64,000 nucleotides of DNA from Acidobacteria bacterium UBA2161 (GCA_002328835.1 DCWN01000002.1:8666-72665), one strand, 5' to 3'. Counted from the stretch's first letter, positions 16,933 to 26,502 are shown. Program-made: numbers and translations. The notes: generated from the sequence alone by a model not told the origin.

Positions 16933-19154
16933 GGATGACTCGGAGCGCGACGGGTCGCCGGGCCGTCGCAGCGCCGGCCGCCTGGCTCGTTGGCGTCGTG
17001 GCGCCGCTGCTGCTGGCCGCGTCGGTGCACGGCCAGACGCTGAGCGGCTGGCCGATCGAGGCCCCGCCGGAGCCGCTCGAGCCCACCGAGGTGCAGTTCC
17101 CGCCCTACGAGGTGCGCATGCTCGACAACGGCATGCGCGTCATTGCCGTCTTGCATCACGAGCAGCCGGTGGTCAGCGTGCGGCTGCTCGTTGGCGCTGG
17201 GATGGTGCACGAGCCACCCGAGAAAGCAGGGCTGGCCAACTTGCTCGGCGCGCTCCTCGACCAGGGCACCGCGGCGCGCTCGGCGCAGGAGATCGCGGAG
17301 ACCATCGATATGATCGGCGGCGGGCTCGGCGTCGGTGCGGGCAGCGATCTGACGTTCGTGAACGCCGTCGTGATGAGCGACAGCTTCGAACTCGTGATGG
17401 GGCTCCTGAGCGAGGTGATCCGGCAGCCCGCCTTCGCGCCCGAGGAGATCGAGCGGCAGCGTCAGCAGATGCTCTCCGGCCTGCAGGTGAGCATGCAGGA
17501 CCCCGACTATGTCGCCGGGGTCGTCTTCGAGCGTCTGGTCTACGGAGATCACCCCTACGGACGGCCGCAGTCGGGTACGCTCGAGTCGCTCCCGACGATC
17601 ACCTCCGCTGATCTCCGTGCCTTCCACGACCTCTACTTCGCGCCGAACAACGCCATCATGGCGATCGTCGGGGACCTCACCGCTGAGACGGCCTTTGAGA
17701 CCGCGGAGCGGATCTTCGGGGACTGGGCGCCGAAGCTGATCGAACCGCCTGCCTTCAGCGCGCCGCCGCCGCCGGCGAGCCGGGTCGTCGTGGTGGACAT
17801 GCCGGGCGCGGTGCAGACCGAGATCCGCGCGGGGCACATCGGCGTGGCGCGGACGCACGCGGACTACATGCCGCTCGACATGGCGGTTCGGGTGCTGGGC
17901 GGCGAGGGCAGCAACCGCCTCCATCGCGTCCTGCGGACCGAGCGCGGTCTGACCTATGGCGCCGAGGCGTCGATTCACACGCTGCAGACGACCGGTGACG
18001 TGGTGGCCCAGACCGACACGCGGACCGAGGCGACGGCGGAAGCCCTTCGGCTGACGATCGAGGAATTCTGGCGCTTACGGCGGCAGCCGGTCGGCCTGCG
18101 CGAACTGGACGGCGTGCAGGCCTACATGACCGGCAGCTTCCCGCTGCAGCTCGAGACGCCCGACGCGATCGCGCTCAGAGTCCTGAACGTACTGTTCTAC
18201 GGACTCGATCCGGCCGAGCTGGGCACGTATCGCGAGCGCGTGAGCGCGGTGTCGGCCGACGACATCCAGCGCGTCTCGCAGGAGTTCCTGCTGCCCGACC
18301 AGCTGTCGATCGTGCTGGTCGGCGATGCGTCCGCGTTCATCGACGATCTGCCGGCGGCGGGATTTGCGAACGTCGAGCGCGTGTCCCTCGCCGATCTCGA
18401 TCTCTCACCGGGCGGCCTGCGCGTGGTGGAATCCGCACCGGCTGACGTGGCGGCGCCCGCGCGACCGACCGCGGCCGAGCGCGCGCAGGCGATGGAGGTC
18501 GTACGGCGAGCGATCGCCGCCAAGGGTGGCGCCGATCGGCTGCGCACGATCACGACCGCGACGGCGCGCGGTCGGACCACGATGTACACGCCGGCCGGTT
18601 CGATGGACGCCGATACGGTCAGCTACACCGCCTATCCGGGGCGGTTTCGGGTCGAGGCGGCGTTGCCGACCGGTCGCATCGTCCAGGCGTTCGCCGACGA
18701 CGAGGCCTGGCTCGAGGGCCCTGACGGCGTGGAGGATGCCTCGCCGACGGTGCGCGATGATTTTCGGGCGAGCCTCCGCCGCGACCTGATTCAACTGCTG
18801 CTGCGCGCGGCCGACGGGGGCGTCGACATGCGGCCGATCGGCGCGGCGTCGGCCGACGGACGTGCGGCGGCCGTCGAGTTCCTGACCGCGGACATCGACG
18901 AGCCGGTGCGGCTCTTCCTCGATCCTCGAACCGGGCTGGTCATCCGGCAGACCTACGTGTCGCAGGGCCCGGCGGGGCCGGAGGAGACGGAGGAGCTGTA
19001 CTCCGACTACCGTGAGGTCGACGGCGTGCAGGTGGCGTTCCGCGCGATCGTGCGACGGGGTGGGGTCTCGGTACTCGAGCGAGAGTTGGCGGACCTGACG
19101 TTCAATGCTACGATCGACGCGGCGCTCTTCGCGAGGCCCGGCGCGCCTGAGTAG
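16929..19154 (+). CDS. M16 peptidase non-catalytic subunit fused to a lipoprotein-carrier-like domain
   Basis: The 741-residue protein has a signal peptide (AWLVGVVAPLLLAASVHGQ). Its M16 part covers roughly residues 50-490, in which the zinc motif is replaced by GLANLLGALLDQGT, so it cannot bind zinc; the R/Y region (EGSNRLHRVLRTERGLTYGA) is kept. Residues about 515-735 form a separate domain (AIAAKGGADRLRTITTATARG, DTVSYTAYPGRFRVE, VRLFLDPRTGLVIRQTY, EELYSDYREVDGVQVAF) with the layout of LolA/outer-membrane-lipoprotein-sorting folds. It overlaps the catalytic partner by ATGA. The fused domain may bind hydrophobic ligands; this is inference. Confidence 0.85.
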   Translation: MRMTRSATGRRAVAAPAAWLVGVVAPLLLAASVHGQTLSGWPIEAPPEPLEPTEVQFPPYEVRMLDNGMRVIAVLHHEQPVVSVRLLVGAGMVHEPPEKAGLANLLGALLDQGTAARSAQEIAETIDMIGGGLGVGAGSDLTFVNAVVMSDSFELVMGLLSEVIRQPAFAPEEIERQRQQMLSGLQVSMQDPDYVAGVVFERLVYGDHPYGRPQSGTLESLPTITSADLRAFHDLYFAPNNAIMAIVGDLTAETAFETAERIFGDWAPKLIEPPAFSAPPPPASRVVVVDMPGAVQTEIRAGHIGVARTHADYMPLDMAVRVLGGEGSNRLHRVLRTERGLTYGAEASIHTLQTTGDVVAQTDTRTEATAEALRLTIEEFWRLRRQPVGLRELDGVQAYMTGSFPLQLETPDAIALRVLNVLFYGLDPAELGTYRERVSAVSADDIQRVSQEFLLPDQLSIVLVGDASAFIDDLPAAGFANVERVSLADLDLSPGGLRVVESAPADVAAPARPTAAERAQAMEVVRRAIAAKGGADRLRTITTATARGRTTMYTPAGSMDADTVSYTAYPGRFRVEAALPTGRIVQAFADDEAWLEGPDGVEDASPTVRDDFRASLRRDLIQLLLRAADGGVDMRPIGAASADGRAAAVEFLTADIDEPVRLFLDPRTGLVIRQTYVSQGPAGPEETEELYSDYREVDGVQVAFRAIVRRGGVSVLERELADLTFNATIDAALFARPGAPE

Positions 19155-19180
19155 CCGCGTCCCCGAATCGGTCGTGCGCC

Positions 19181-19199
19181 GCGCCCGTCTCACGGGCGC
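19181..19199 (+). terminator. Hairpin terminator after the M16 operon
   Basis: GCGCCCGT-CTC-ACGGGCGC forms a perfect 8-bp stem with a 3-nt loop, followed by TTCTTCCCCC. It separates the M16 pair from lpxB. Confidence 0.6.
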
Positions 19200-19235
19200 T
19201 TCTTCCCCCGCGCTGCTGCCAGACGTGTGCGTTGC

Positions 19236-20384
19236 ATGCCCAAAGTCCTGATCTCGTGTGGTGAGACCTCCGGCGACATGTATGCCGCCGCGCTGACGAC
19301 CGAGCTGATGCGCCTGGCGCCTTCGGCGCGGGTCACCGGCCTGGGAGGCGATCGGCTGGCTGCCGCTGGCGCCCGGCTCGTGAGCCACTATCGCGGGTTG
19401 AGCGTGACCGGCTTGGTCGAGGCGCTGGCCGTCCTGCCGCGGTCGTGGACGATCTATCGTGCGTTGGTCGCGGCCATGCGTCGAGACCGGCCCGACGTGG
19501 TCGTGGCGGTCGACTTTCCAGACTTCAATTTCCGGTTGGCCGCGGCGGCCCGGCGGTTCGGCGTACCGGTGGTCTACTACGTGAGTCCCCAGGTCTGGGC
19601 CTGGCGCCGTGGACGGCTGCGGACGCTGGCGCGGCTCGTCGACCTGATGCTCGTGATCTTTCCGTTCGAGGAGGCCGTGTACCGCGAGGTGGGCATCCCG
19701 GTCGAGTTCGTTGGCCACCCGCTCATCGAACTGGCCAGGACGGGAACGCCGCGCGCCGCGTGGCTCTCAGAGTTGGGGTTCGCGCCGGACGCACCGACCG
19801 TGGCGCTCCTGCCCGGCAGCCGCGCCAACGAAGTCGGGCAGCTGCTGCCGCTCTTGCTCGACGCGGTGCGTGCGATCGTCGAGCAGGTGCCGGCCGCGCA
19901 GTTCATCGTCGCCCGCGCCCCGGGCCTCGACGACGGGCTGTTCGAGCGGGCCGAGGCGTGGGAGGGGCCCGGCCGCGTGTCTGTCGTCGAGGGGCGGACG
20001 GACGATGCCCTGTCGGTCGCCGATGTGGTCGCGACGGCCTCGGGCACCGCGACGATCCAGGCGGCGATTCATGGCCGGCCGATGGTCATCATCTATCGCG
20101 TGGCGCCGCTGACCTACGCACTCGGCAAGCGGTTCGTGCATGTTGATACCTACGGCATGGTCAATCTTGTGGCGGGTGAGTCGGTCGTGCCCGAGCTGAT
20201 TCAGGATCAGTGCACCCCCGGGGCGATCGCGGCCGAGGTCGTCGGCTACCTGACCAACGACGAGCGGATGCGGCAGACGCGCGCCTCGCTCGACGAGGTG
20301 CGAACGCGCCTGGGAGGTGCCGGCGCGAGCCGCCGCGCCGCTGAGGCGGTGCTCGCCGTGGCGAACCGGTCTGCGACGAGTTGA
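19236..20384 (+). CDS. lpxB: Lipid-A-disaccharide synthase
   Basis: GT19 glycosyltransferase that joins UDP-2,3-diacylglucosamine and lipid X into lipid A disaccharide at the inner membrane. The protein (382 residues from ATG 19236) shows ISCGETSGDMYAAAL, ARVTGLGGDRL, the membrane-associating VTGLVEAL, VAVDFPDFNFRLA, YVSPQVWAWRRGR, VGHPLIE, LLPGSRANEVGQLLPLLL and the UDP-site block ATASGTATIQAAI. An in-frame GTG 9 bases upstream is an alternative start. It shows that the organism makes lipid A and has an outer membrane. No other lpx gene is adjacent. Confidence 0.95.
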   Translation: MPKVLISCGETSGDMYAAALTTELMRLAPSARVTGLGGDRLAAAGARLVSHYRGLSVTGLVEALAVLPRSWTIYRALVAAMRRDRPDVVVAVDFPDFNFRLAAAARRFGVPVVYYVSPQVWAWRRGRLRTLARLVDLMLVIFPFEEAVYREVGIPVEFVGHPLIELARTGTPRAAWLSELGFAPDAPTVALLPGSRANEVGQLLPLLLDAVRAIVEQVPAAQFIVARAPGLDDGLFERAEAWEGPGRVSVVEGRTDDALSVADVVATASGTATIQAAIHGRPMVIIYRVAPLTYALGKRFVHVDTYGMVNLVAGESVVPELIQDQCTPGAIAAEVVGYLTNDERMRQTRASLDEVRTRLGGAGASRRAAEAVLAVANRSATS

Positions 20385-20400
20385 CGTGCGGGAGTTACGA

Positions 20401-20985
20401 ATGAGAAGAGTCGAGCGGACCCCCCGGTGGCTGGCAGTTGCGGTGGTGGCCGGCCTCGGAGCCATGGCCTCGTCGGCCTCGGCGTCGTCCGTCGTGCCGG
20501 CGACATTGGCGGAGCTGGCCGACGATGCGCGCGTGATCGTGTATGGCCGGGTGGCGTCGGTGTCGCCGCGCTGGACGACCGGCCGCGAGCGGATCGAAAG
20601 CCTCGTCACGGTCGACGCGTCCGGCTACTTCAAGGGCGATCTCGGCCCGTCGGTCCGGGTGCGCGTGCCGGGCGGCACGCTGGGCGCTTACCGGACGGTC
20701 GTCGTCGGCGCGCCGGTGCTCACGATCGGCCAGGAGGTCGTGTTGTTCCTGGGGGCGAGAGGGCCGTCGATCCCGGTCATTCTCGGATTGTCCCAGGGTG
20801 TGTTTCGCATCGTCGTGAACGGCTCGACGGGTCAGCGCCTGGTCATGCCGACCTTTGTGCCGGGGCCCTCGGTGCAGCCGCTCGTGCGCGGCGACGTCGA
20901 GCGGCGGCTGATGCCGTTTGGCGAGTTCGGCCGGCGGCTGCGGGAGCTGGTCGCCGGTCTGCCGGGTAGGGTGGTGCGCCGGTGA
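20401..20985 (+). CDS. Exported protein of unknown function, matrixin-operon partner
   Basis: The protein of 194 residues has a signal peptide (WLAVAVVAGLGAMASSASAS) and a predicted beta-rich body: ARVIVYGRVASVSP, SLVTVDASGYFKGDLGPSVRVRVPGG, VLTIGQEVVLFLG and GVFRIVVNG. The last third is basic. I do not recognise the family, though the GRV...FKG...VRVPGG pattern is common in secreted proteins found beside matrixins in Acidobacteriota. Its stop overlaps the matrixin start as GTGA, so the two are coupled. Confidence 0.6.
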   Translation: MRRVERTPRWLAVAVVAGLGAMASSASASSVVPATLAELADDARVIVYGRVASVSPRWTTGRERIESLVTVDASGYFKGDLGPSVRVRVPGGTLGAYRTVVVGAPVLTIGQEVVLFLGARGPSIPVILGLSQGVFRIVVNGSTGQRLVMPTFVPGPSVQPLVRGDVERRLMPFGEFGRRLRELVAGLPGRVVRR

Positions 20986-21983
20986 AGGTGCGCGGGACGT
21001 GGCGCGCTGCGACGGCCCTGGCGCTGGCCGTGGTGCTCGCCGGGGCATCCCCGCTCGAGGCCTACCTGAAGCTGGGGTTCTCCCAGGATCCCGACCAGGT
21101 GCTGCGGTGGGGGCCCGGCACGATCCGCTACTTCGTCGGTGATCGCGACCTGCCGGGTGTCTCCGGCGAGGCGTTTCGCCAGGCCGTTGGGCGCGCCTTC
21201 GCGTCGTGGGAGGCGGTACCCACCGCGACCGCGACGTTCGACGAGGTGGGATTCACCGGGTTGTCGCCGCTCAGCGAAGACGGCGTGACGACGGTCGGCT
21301 TCGAGGACCTGTTCGACTTCGACGAGCGCGTCCTCGCCGTGACGTCGTTGCTGACCAGAACCGGGTCGGGCGAGATCATCGAAGCCGACATCGCATTCAA
21401 CGCGGCGGTCGCGTGGTCCACCGACGGCCAGGGCGGCTTCGATGTCGAGTCGATCGCCGTGCACGAGATCGGCCACTTGCTCGGTCTCGGCCACTCGGCG
21501 ATCGGCGAGACGGAGCTCCGGCCGACCGGGGGGCGACGCGTGATCGCCTCGGAGACCGCGATGTTCCCGATCGCGTTCTCGAGCGGCTCCACCGAGGGCC
21601 GCCTCCTGCAGGCCGACGATCGGGCCGGGGTCTCCGACCTGTATCCGACGCCCGAGTTCCAGCAGGCGACCGGCAGCATCTCGGGGCGGGTCCAGAAGGG
21701 CGGCGCGAGCGTCGTTGGTGCCCACGTCGTGGCGTTCAATCTTCAGACCGAAGACCTCGTCGGCAGTTTCACGGTCGGCGGCGACGGGCGGTTCGTCGTG
21801 GCCGGGCTTCCGCCTGGCCCGTATCTCCTGCGGGTGGAGCCGCTGGATGACGCGGATCCCGACAGCTTCTTCGACGATGTCGCCGCGGTCGACGTCGAGT
21901 TTCGGGTGGGGTTCGCGTCGCGCATCGTCACGGTGCGGGCCGGGGCCGATGCCGCCGTCGACCTCGAGGTCGTGAGCAAGTGA
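20982..21983 (+). CDS. Secreted matrixin-type (M10) metalloprotease with C-terminal carboxypeptidase-regulatory-like domain
   Basis: The 333-residue protein starts at GTG, overlapping the upstream stop. It has a signal peptide (ATALALAVVLAGASPLEA), a pro/catalytic region with GTIRYFVGD, the zinc motif HEIGHLLGLGH at residues 161-171, and a following Met-turn candidate (TAMFPIAF). LLQADDRAGVSDLYP ends the metzincin fold in the usual way. Residues about 228-330 form a beta-sandwich (GSISGRVQKGGASVVGAHVVAF, GRFVVAGLPPGPYLLRVEPL) of the carboxypeptidase-regulatory-like type, probably for anchoring or substrate binding. Its stop overlaps the next gene (GTGA). Confidence 0.88.
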   Translation: MKVRGTWRAATALALAVVLAGASPLEAYLKLGFSQDPDQVLRWGPGTIRYFVGDRDLPGVSGEAFRQAVGRAFASWEAVPTATATFDEVGFTGLSPLSEDGVTTVGFEDLFDFDERVLAVTSLLTRTGSGEIIEADIAFNAAVAWSTDGQGGFDVESIAVHEIGHLLGLGHSAIGETELRPTGGRRVIASETAMFPIAFSSGSTEGRLLQADDRAGVSDLYPTPEFQQATGSISGRVQKGGASVVGAHVVAFNLQTEDLVGSFTVGGDGRFVVAGLPPGPYLLRVEPLDDADPDSFFDDVAAVDVEFRVGFASRIVTVRAGADAAVDLEVVSK

Positions 21984-22672
21984 TAGGCGGCGGCCGTTCA
22001 CTCGTCGTGGCCGCGGTCGTCCTTGGTGTGGGGCTCGCCGTGTCGGCCCTGCCGGCGGCCGCGCAGGGACGGCTCGAGCTCGGCGTCGGCGTCGGTGCCG
22101 TCTCCGGGCATCCGGTCGGCGGTGCGGATGCGACCCTGACGCCCAACACGGGGACCGCCGCCGGTGGGTTCACGCTGTTCTCGACCGAGTCCGAGCTGGA
22201 GGCCGCGACCGCCCTCGATCTTCGACTGGGATGGCGCCTGTCCCGGATCTTCGCGGTCGAGGCGGGCCTGGGCTACGCGACGCCGAACGTGGCCACGCGG
22301 GTCACCGGCGACGCCGAGGCCGGCTCGCCGAGACTCGACACCGTGCTGTCGCAGTGGATCGTCGACGGCAGCGTCGTGGCCCACCTGACCGCCCTCGAAG
22401 CGGTCGGCGGCCGGCTGCGGCCGTTCCTCGTCGGCGGGCTCGGCTACCTGCGCCAGCTCGACGCGAGCTCGGCCCTCGTTGCCAGCGGGGGCGTCGTGCA
22501 CGCCGGCGGCGGCGTGAAGTACGCCGTCTGGAACCCGACGGACTCCTGGGTGAAGCGTGTCGGCGTTCGCGCCGAATTGCGCTTCTTGATACGCAACGAT
22601 GGATTCGACTTCGAGGACCGGCGCCGCACGTCGGTCAGCGGATTCGCGAGCGTTTTTCTCGCGATCTTCTGA
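21980..22672 (+). CDS. Outer-membrane beta-barrel protein
   Basis: The 230-residue protein (GTG start coupled to the matrixin stop) has a signal peptide (VVAAVVLGVGLAVSALPAAAQ) followed by short alternating strands (RLELGVGVGAVSG, TALDLRLGWRLSRIFAVEAGLGY, LRPFLVGGLGYLRQL, VGVRAELRFLI) and a terminal aromatic SVFLAIF, typical of small barrels inserted by the Bam complex. It is the third member of the exported trio at 20401-22672. A role as outer-membrane partner of the matrixin is an inference from coupling. Confidence 0.65.
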   Translation: MIGGGRSLVVAAVVLGVGLAVSALPAAAQGRLELGVGVGAVSGHPVGGADATLTPNTGTAAGGFTLFSTESELEAATALDLRLGWRLSRIFAVEAGLGYATPNVATRVTGDAEAGSPRLDTVLSQWIVDGSVVAHLTALEAVGGRLRPFLVGGLGYLRQLDASSALVASGGVVHAGGGVKYAVWNPTDSWVKRVGVRAELRFLIRNDGFDFEDRRRTSVSGFASVFLAIF

Positions 22673-22711
22673 CGGTCGCGGCGGTGCGCAGGGTGTGGGT
22701 GGAGGCCGCTC

Positions 22712-23824
22712 ATGAGATGGTCGTGGCGGATCGCGACGATCGCCGGCATCCCGATCTACGTCCACGGCACGTTCCTGGTCCTGATCGGCTTCATCCTGTT
22801 CAGCGGCGTGGCCGGCGGACGCGCGCTCGGCGCCGTGATCGCCAGCGTGCTGTTCGTTCTGGCGATTTTCTTCTCGATCGTGCTGCACGAGCTGGGCCAT
22901 GCGCTGACGGCACGGCGGTTCGGCATTCGCACCCGAGACATCACACTGCTGCCGATTGGCGGGCTCGCCAGGCTGGAGCGGATGCCCGACGAGCCGAGGC
23001 AGGAACTCTGGGTCGCGCTGGCCGGACCGGCCGTCAATCTGGCGATCGCCGCCGGCTGCTATCTGGCGCTCGTGCTCACCCAGGGTGTGCTGCCGACCCT
23101 GGCGTTCGACCCCTCGGCCGGCGCCGTCGAGCGCTTCACCGTCGTGAATCTGTCGCTGGCCGTGTTCAACATGGTGCCGGCCTTTCCGATGGACGGTGGG
23201 CGGATGCTGCGCGCGCTGCTGGCGGAGCGACTCGACTACGTGCGGGCGACCGAGATCGCCGCAAACATCGGCCAGGGCCTGGCGCTGCTGTTCGGGTTCC
23301 TCGGGCTCTTCTCGAACCCGTTTCTGGTCTTCATCGCGCTGTTCGTCTGGATGGGTGCGTCCGCCGAGGCCTCGATGGTGAGTCTCCGGTCGGCCCTGGC
23401 CGGCATTCCGGTCAGCCGGGCGATGGTGACCGATTTCCGCGTGCTGGAGGCCGGGTCTCCGCTGCAGGAGGCCGTCGACCTGGTGCTGGCCGGATCGCAG
23501 CGCGACTTTCCGGTGATCGACCGGGGCATGCTGATCGGCGTGCTGACCCGCGACGCGCTGATGGCCGCACTCGGCGAGCGCGGCTCCGCCGGCGCCGTCA
23601 GCGAGGTGATGACGCGGGAGTTCGAGGTCGCCGATGGGCGGGAGATGCTCGAGTCGGCATTCAAGCGGTTGGAGTCAGGCGCGTGTCCGGTGTTGCCCGT
23701 GCTCGATGGTGAACGGCTCGTCGGGTTGCTGACCTCGGACAACGTCGGTGAGTATGTGATGATCAGGGGAGCGCTTCGGCCGGGCGGGGGGCGGCCGAGA
23801 CGAGGAGGGGCGAGACCAGCGTGA
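22712..23824 (+). CDS. Site-2 protease (M50) with two CBS domains
   Basis: Polytopic intramembrane zinc protease of 370 residues. The catalytic HELGH lies at residues 59-63 in the second hydrophobic segment, and the third ligand is Asp161 in NMVPAFPMDGGR. Residues about 230-345 form a CBS pair (VSRAMVTDFRVLEAGSPLQEAVDLVL... and VSEVMTREFEVADGREMLESAF...) that usually senses adenosyl nucleotides. The tail is Arg/Gly-rich. This is the Group III M50-CBS architecture. Its stop overlaps the acnA GTG (GTGA), linking a membrane regulatory protease to aconitase synthesis; the substrate is unknown. Confidence 0.92.
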   Translation: MRWSWRIATIAGIPIYVHGTFLVLIGFILFSGVAGGRALGAVIASVLFVLAIFFSIVLHELGHALTARRFGIRTRDITLLPIGGLARLERMPDEPRQELWVALAGPAVNLAIAAGCYLALVLTQGVLPTLAFDPSAGAVERFTVVNLSLAVFNMVPAFPMDGGRMLRALLAERLDYVRATEIAANIGQGLALLFGFLGLFSNPFLVFIALFVWMGASAEASMVSLRSALAGIPVSRAMVTDFRVLEAGSPLQEAVDLVLAGSQRDFPVIDRGMLIGVLTRDALMAALGERGSAGAVSEVMTREFEVADGREMLESAFKRLESGACPVLPVLDGERLVGLLTSDNVGEYVMIRGALRPGGGRPRRGGARPA

Positions 23825-26469
23825 AGAATTCATTCGAGACACTCACCGAGCTGGCGGTCGACGGTCAGTCGGTCCGCTACCACAGCCTGCCGGCGCTCGA
23901 GCACGCGGGCTTTCCCGCCGTCGGCCGGCTGCCGTATTCCTTGAAGATCCTGCTCGAGAACCTCCTGCGTCGAGAGGACGGCGGCGCGGTGACCTCGGAG
24001 CAGATCGCGGCGTTCGCCCGGCGCACCGCCGACGCGCCGCCGCAGGAGATCGCCTTCAGTCCGGCGCGGGTGCTGCTGCAGGACTTCACTGGTGTGCCGG
24101 CGGTGGTCGATCTGGCCGCCATGCGCGACGGCGTCGTGCGCCTCGGCGGCGACCCGAATCGGGTGAACCCGCTTCAGCCCGTCGAACTGGTGATCGATCA
24201 CTCGGTGCAAGTCGACCACTTCGGCCGGCCGGAGGCGCTGCGCCTCAACTCCGAGCTGGAGTACACGCGCAACCTGGAGCGCTATGCGTTTCTCAGGTGG
24301 GGACAGAACGCCTTCGGCAACTTTCGCGTGGTGCCGCCCGAGACCGGCATCGTGCATCAGGTTAACCTGGAGTACCTGGCGCGCGTCGTGTGCCGCGAGA
24401 CGGTCGACGGCCAGACCATGGCGTACCCCGACACGCTCGTGGGCACCGACTCGCACACCACGATGATCAACGGGCTCGGCGTCGTCGGGTGGGGCGTGGG
24501 GGGCATCGAGGCCGAAGCCGCGATGCTCGGCCAACCGATTTCCATGTTGGTCCCCGACGTTGTCGGCTTCCGGCTGGATGGTCGGGTGGCAGAGGGGATC
24601 ACGGCGACCGACCTCGTGCTCACGATCACCGAGCGCCTACGCCGGAAGGGCGTGGTCGGGAAGTTCGTGGAGTTCTTCGGCCCCGGCCTCGAGCATCTGA
24701 CGATTGCCGACCGCGCCACGCTAGGCAACATGTCGCCCGAGTACGGCGCGACGATCGCGATCTTCCCGATCGACGAGATGACGCTCGACTACCTGCGGCT
24801 CACCGGTCGAGACGCCGGCGAGGTGGCCCTGGTCGAGGCCTACGCCAAGGCGGAGGGGTTGTTTCGCGATCCCTCGGTCGTGCCTGACTATACCGACACG
24901 GTCGCACTCGATCTGGCCGAGGTGGAGCCGAGCATCGCCGGACCGCGCAGGCCACAGGATCGCGTCGCGCTCGGTGGGGCCAAGGCCGCGTTTGCCGAGA
25001 CGCTCGGCGAGATGCGCGATGAGACGCCGGCCCCCACCGGCGAGGGGCTCGAGCACGGGTCGATCGTCATTGCGGCGATCACCAGCTGCACGAACACGTC
25101 GAATCCGAGCGTCCTGATCGGTGCGGGCCTGCTGGCGCAGAAGGCCGTCGCGCGGGGCTTGCAGGTCAAGCCGTGGGTGAAGACCAGCCTCGCGCCCGGG
25201 TCGAAGGTCGTCACCGAGTACCTGCGGACCGCGGGGCTGCTCGACCCGCTGGCCGCACTCGGGTTCCACCTTGTCGGCTACGGCTGCACGACTTGCATCG
25301 GCAACTCGGGTCCGCTGCCTCCGGAGGTGTCGGCCGCCGTCGCCGATGGCGACCTGATCGTGGCGTCGATCCTGAGCGGCAACAGGAATTTCGACGGTCG
25401 GATTCAAGCGCAGGTCCGCGCGAACTACCTGGCGTCGCCGCCGCTCGTCGTGGCCTACGCGCTGGCCGGCCGGATGACGATCGACCTGACCTCGGAGCCG
25501 CTCGGACAGGATGGCGACGGTCACGATGTGTTCTTGCGCGATCTCTGGCCGACGTCGCAGGAGATCCAGGCGAGCATGAGCGCGTCGGTGCGATCCGAGA
25601 TGTTCACGGCGAGCTATGACTCGGTCTTCGACGGCGACGCGCGCTGGCAAGCGTTGCCGACGCCGGTGGGGGAGCAGTTCGCCTGGGACGCGACTTCGAC
25701 CTACGTCCGGCATCCGCCGTTCTTCGAAGGGCTGACCCTCGAGCCCGCCGCGATCGAAGATGTCGAGGGGGCGCGGGTGCTGGCGCTGCTCGGCGACAGC
25801 GTGACGACCGATCACATCTCGCCCGCGGGTGCCATTCCCGAGGACAGCCCGGCCGGCCGCTATCTGGTCGACCAGGGCGTGCCGCCCCCCGAGTTCAACT
25901 CCTACGGCGCCCGCCGCGGCAACCACGAGGTGATGATGCGCGGGACCTTTGGCAATATCCGCCTGCGTAATCAGCTCGCGCCTGGCACCGAAGGCGGGTG
26001 GACTCGCTGCCAGCCCGACGACGAGCCGTTGCCGATCTACGATGCCGCCATGCGCTACCGTGACGCCGGCACGCCGCTGCTGGTGCTGGCCGGGAAGGAG
26101 TACGGGTCGGGGTCGTCTCGCGACTGGGCCGCCAAGGGGACGCGGTTGCTGGGTGTGCGGGCCGTCATTGCGGAGAGCTTTGAGCGGATTCATCGAAGCA
26201 ACCTCGTGAACATGGGGGTCCTCCCGCTGCAGTTCGGTGCCGGCGACAACGTGGCCTCGCTCGGCCTCACCGGGCGGGAGGTCTTCTCGCTGAGCGGTAT
26301 CGCCGAGGGCCTCGCGCCCCGTGGGGCGATCGACGTTCGCGCTCGAGGCGCCGACGGCACCGAGATCGGATTCCGCGCCGTCGTCCGGATCGACACCCCC
26401 GAGGAACTCGTCGCCTTCAGGCACGGCGGCATCCTGCCCTACGTGCTCCGGCAACTCGTTGCGTCGTAG
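23821..26469 (+). CDS. acnA: Aconitate hydratase A
   Basis: TCA-cycle 4Fe-4S enzyme that isomerises citrate and isocitrate. At 882 residues it matches the AcnA/IRP class in length. Cluster ligands are Cys423 (in AAITSCTNTSNP) and Cys489/Cys492 (GYGCTTCIGNSG). Other signatures are YPDTLVGTDSHTTMINGLGVVGWGVGGIEAE and GDSVTTDHISPAGAI, with GKEYGSGSSRDWAAKG in the swivel domain. The start is GTG overlapping the M50 protease stop. AcnA homologues bind RNA when the cluster is lost, but nothing here shows that. Downstream queG is 33 bases away. Confidence 0.97.
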   Translation: MKNSFETLTELAVDGQSVRYHSLPALEHAGFPAVGRLPYSLKILLENLLRREDGGAVTSEQIAAFARRTADAPPQEIAFSPARVLLQDFTGVPAVVDLAAMRDGVVRLGGDPNRVNPLQPVELVIDHSVQVDHFGRPEALRLNSELEYTRNLERYAFLRWGQNAFGNFRVVPPETGIVHQVNLEYLARVVCRETVDGQTMAYPDTLVGTDSHTTMINGLGVVGWGVGGIEAEAAMLGQPISMLVPDVVGFRLDGRVAEGITATDLVLTITERLRRKGVVGKFVEFFGPGLEHLTIADRATLGNMSPEYGATIAIFPIDEMTLDYLRLTGRDAGEVALVEAYAKAEGLFRDPSVVPDYTDTVALDLAEVEPSIAGPRRPQDRVALGGAKAAFAETLGEMRDETPAPTGEGLEHGSIVIAAITSCTNTSNPSVLIGAGLLAQKAVARGLQVKPWVKTSLAPGSKVVTEYLRTAGLLDPLAALGFHLVGYGCTTCIGNSGPLPPEVSAAVADGDLIVASILSGNRNFDGRIQAQVRANYLASPPLVVAYALAGRMTIDLTSEPLGQDGDGHDVFLRDLWPTSQEIQASMSASVRSEMFTASYDSVFDGDARWQALPTPVGEQFAWDATSTYVRHPPFFEGLTLEPAAIEDVEGARVLALLGDSVTTDHISPAGAIPEDSPAGRYLVDQGVPPPEFNSYGARRGNHEVMMRGTFGNIRLRNQLAPGTEGGWTRCQPDDEPLPIYDAAMRYRDAGTPLLVLAGKEYGSGSSRDWAAKGTRLLGVRAVIAESFERIHRSNLVNMGVLPLQFGAGDNVASLGLTGREVFSLSGIAEGLAPRGAIDVRARGADGTEIGFRAVVRIDTPEELVAFRHGGILPYVLRQLVAS

Positions 26470-26502
26470 CCGCCGCGCGGGTAAGGCGGACGCAGGCCTT
26501 CG

